Assembly: GCA_030591105.1 (NCBI GenBank)
Contig: JAUVBS010000090.1
Coordinates: forward strand, 1-7,515
Length of the DNA stretch: 7,515 bases
Reading direction: 5' to 3'
DNA from: a bacterium
GTDB lineage: Bacteria; Krumholzibacteriota; Krumholzibacteriia; LZORAL124-64-63
Both the position numbers and the translations under genes were made by a program. Positions 7,441-7,515 of this stretch are shown here, piece after piece; the first letter of the stretch is position 1, and each line of letters opens with the position of its first letter. Below the pieces are notes generated by a model. The model had not been told where the DNA came from. It worked only from the letters and a program-made list of their open reading frames with translations, and made no database searches.

Positions 7441-7509
7441 CCCCAAGTATGGATCTGGGGCGGTTGGACCAACCCCTGGGTAATGGGGCCTCACGGAGGC
7501 TCCGTAGCC
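7441..7509. other. Cluster of small inverted repeats of unknown function at the right edge
   Basis: Hairpin-forming repeats follow one another closely: CCCCA/TGGGG (7441-7445 with 7456-7460), GGTTG-GAC-CAACC (7462-7474), CCCC/GGGG (7473-7476 with 7485-7488), GCCTC-ACG-GAGGC (7488-7500) and GGCT-CCGT-AGCC (7498-7509). A competing hairpin ACGGA-GGC-TCCGT (7493-7505) excludes the last two. I do not recognise a known RNA family. Two minus-strand frames also run open from the right edge, with stops at 7327-7329 and in the frame overlapping the activator start, so coding for the end of an upstream gene is possible. Confidence 0.35.
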
Positions 7510-7515
7510 AGGAGG

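Noticed and set aside
7498..7509. Minus-strand hairpin with an ACGG loop, as in the mini-ykkC (guanidine-II) riboswitch
   Set aside because: That riboswitch needs two ACGR-loop hairpins. The neighbouring hairpin has a CGT loop, and the downstream gene is not a guanidine exporter.
7475..7515. Loose resemblance to a stretch of 16S rRNA (GGGTAATGG...CCGTAGC)
   Set aside because: Flanking bases do not continue the rRNA sequence and the match is short and gapped, so it is most likely coincidence.
7401..7515. Plus-strand ATG at 7401 with a frame open to the window edge, as a divergent gene
   Set aside because: There is no ribosome binding site at a usable distance and the 38 visible residues show no recognisable features.

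Overview
The window is a GC-rich piece of a Gram-negative bacterial chromosome. It holds a lipoprotein lytic transglycosylase, an outer-membrane beta-barrel protein of the PorV/PorQ type with a C-terminal aromatic residue, a sigma-54 activator, a diguanylate cyclase and ComEC. PorV/PorQ-type barrels, together with a MltD-like enzyme of this architecture, suggest an uncultured lineage of the Fibrobacteres-Chlorobi-Bacteroidetes (FCB) superphylum or a neighbouring candidate phylum. This is an inference from gene families, because no rRNA or other taxonomic marker is present.

Layout from left to right. Positions 1-956 (minus) encode the N-terminal third or so of a ComEC/Rec2 DNA-uptake channel that runs off the left edge. 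Just upstream of it, at 1013-2488 (minus), is a GGDEF diguanylate cyclase with a GAF-like sensor region and an intact inhibitory site; the two probably form an operon driven by a good sigma-70-type promoter at 2541-2569. A divergent intergenic region (2489-2687) separates this pair from a plus-strand membrane-bound lytic transglycosylase with LysM repeats (2688-4451). That gene ends at a strong, nearly symmetrical terminator (4479-4516), which is shared with the convergent PorV/PorQ-like gene (4545-5609, minus). Upstream of the porV-like gene lies a 198-base intergenic region with overlapping sigma-70-like and sigma-54-like promoter candidates and a small dyad. Then comes a sigma-54-dependent activator (5808-7313, minus) with a complete GAFTGA motif and a degenerate receiver-like N-terminus. 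The right edge (7314-7515) holds a sigma-54-like motif, a palindrome and a dense cluster of small, partly mutually exclusive hairpins that I cannot assign.

Together the genes concern the cell envelope and signalling: peptidoglycan remodelling, an outer-membrane barrel, DNA uptake, c-di-GMP synthesis, and an activator that may control the barrel gene beside it. No mobile element, CRISPR array, tRNA or rRNA was recognised. The most interesting points are the possible local sigma-54 circuit around the barrel gene, the EF-hand-like calcium loop inside the barrel protein, and the unexplained structured stretch at the right edge.
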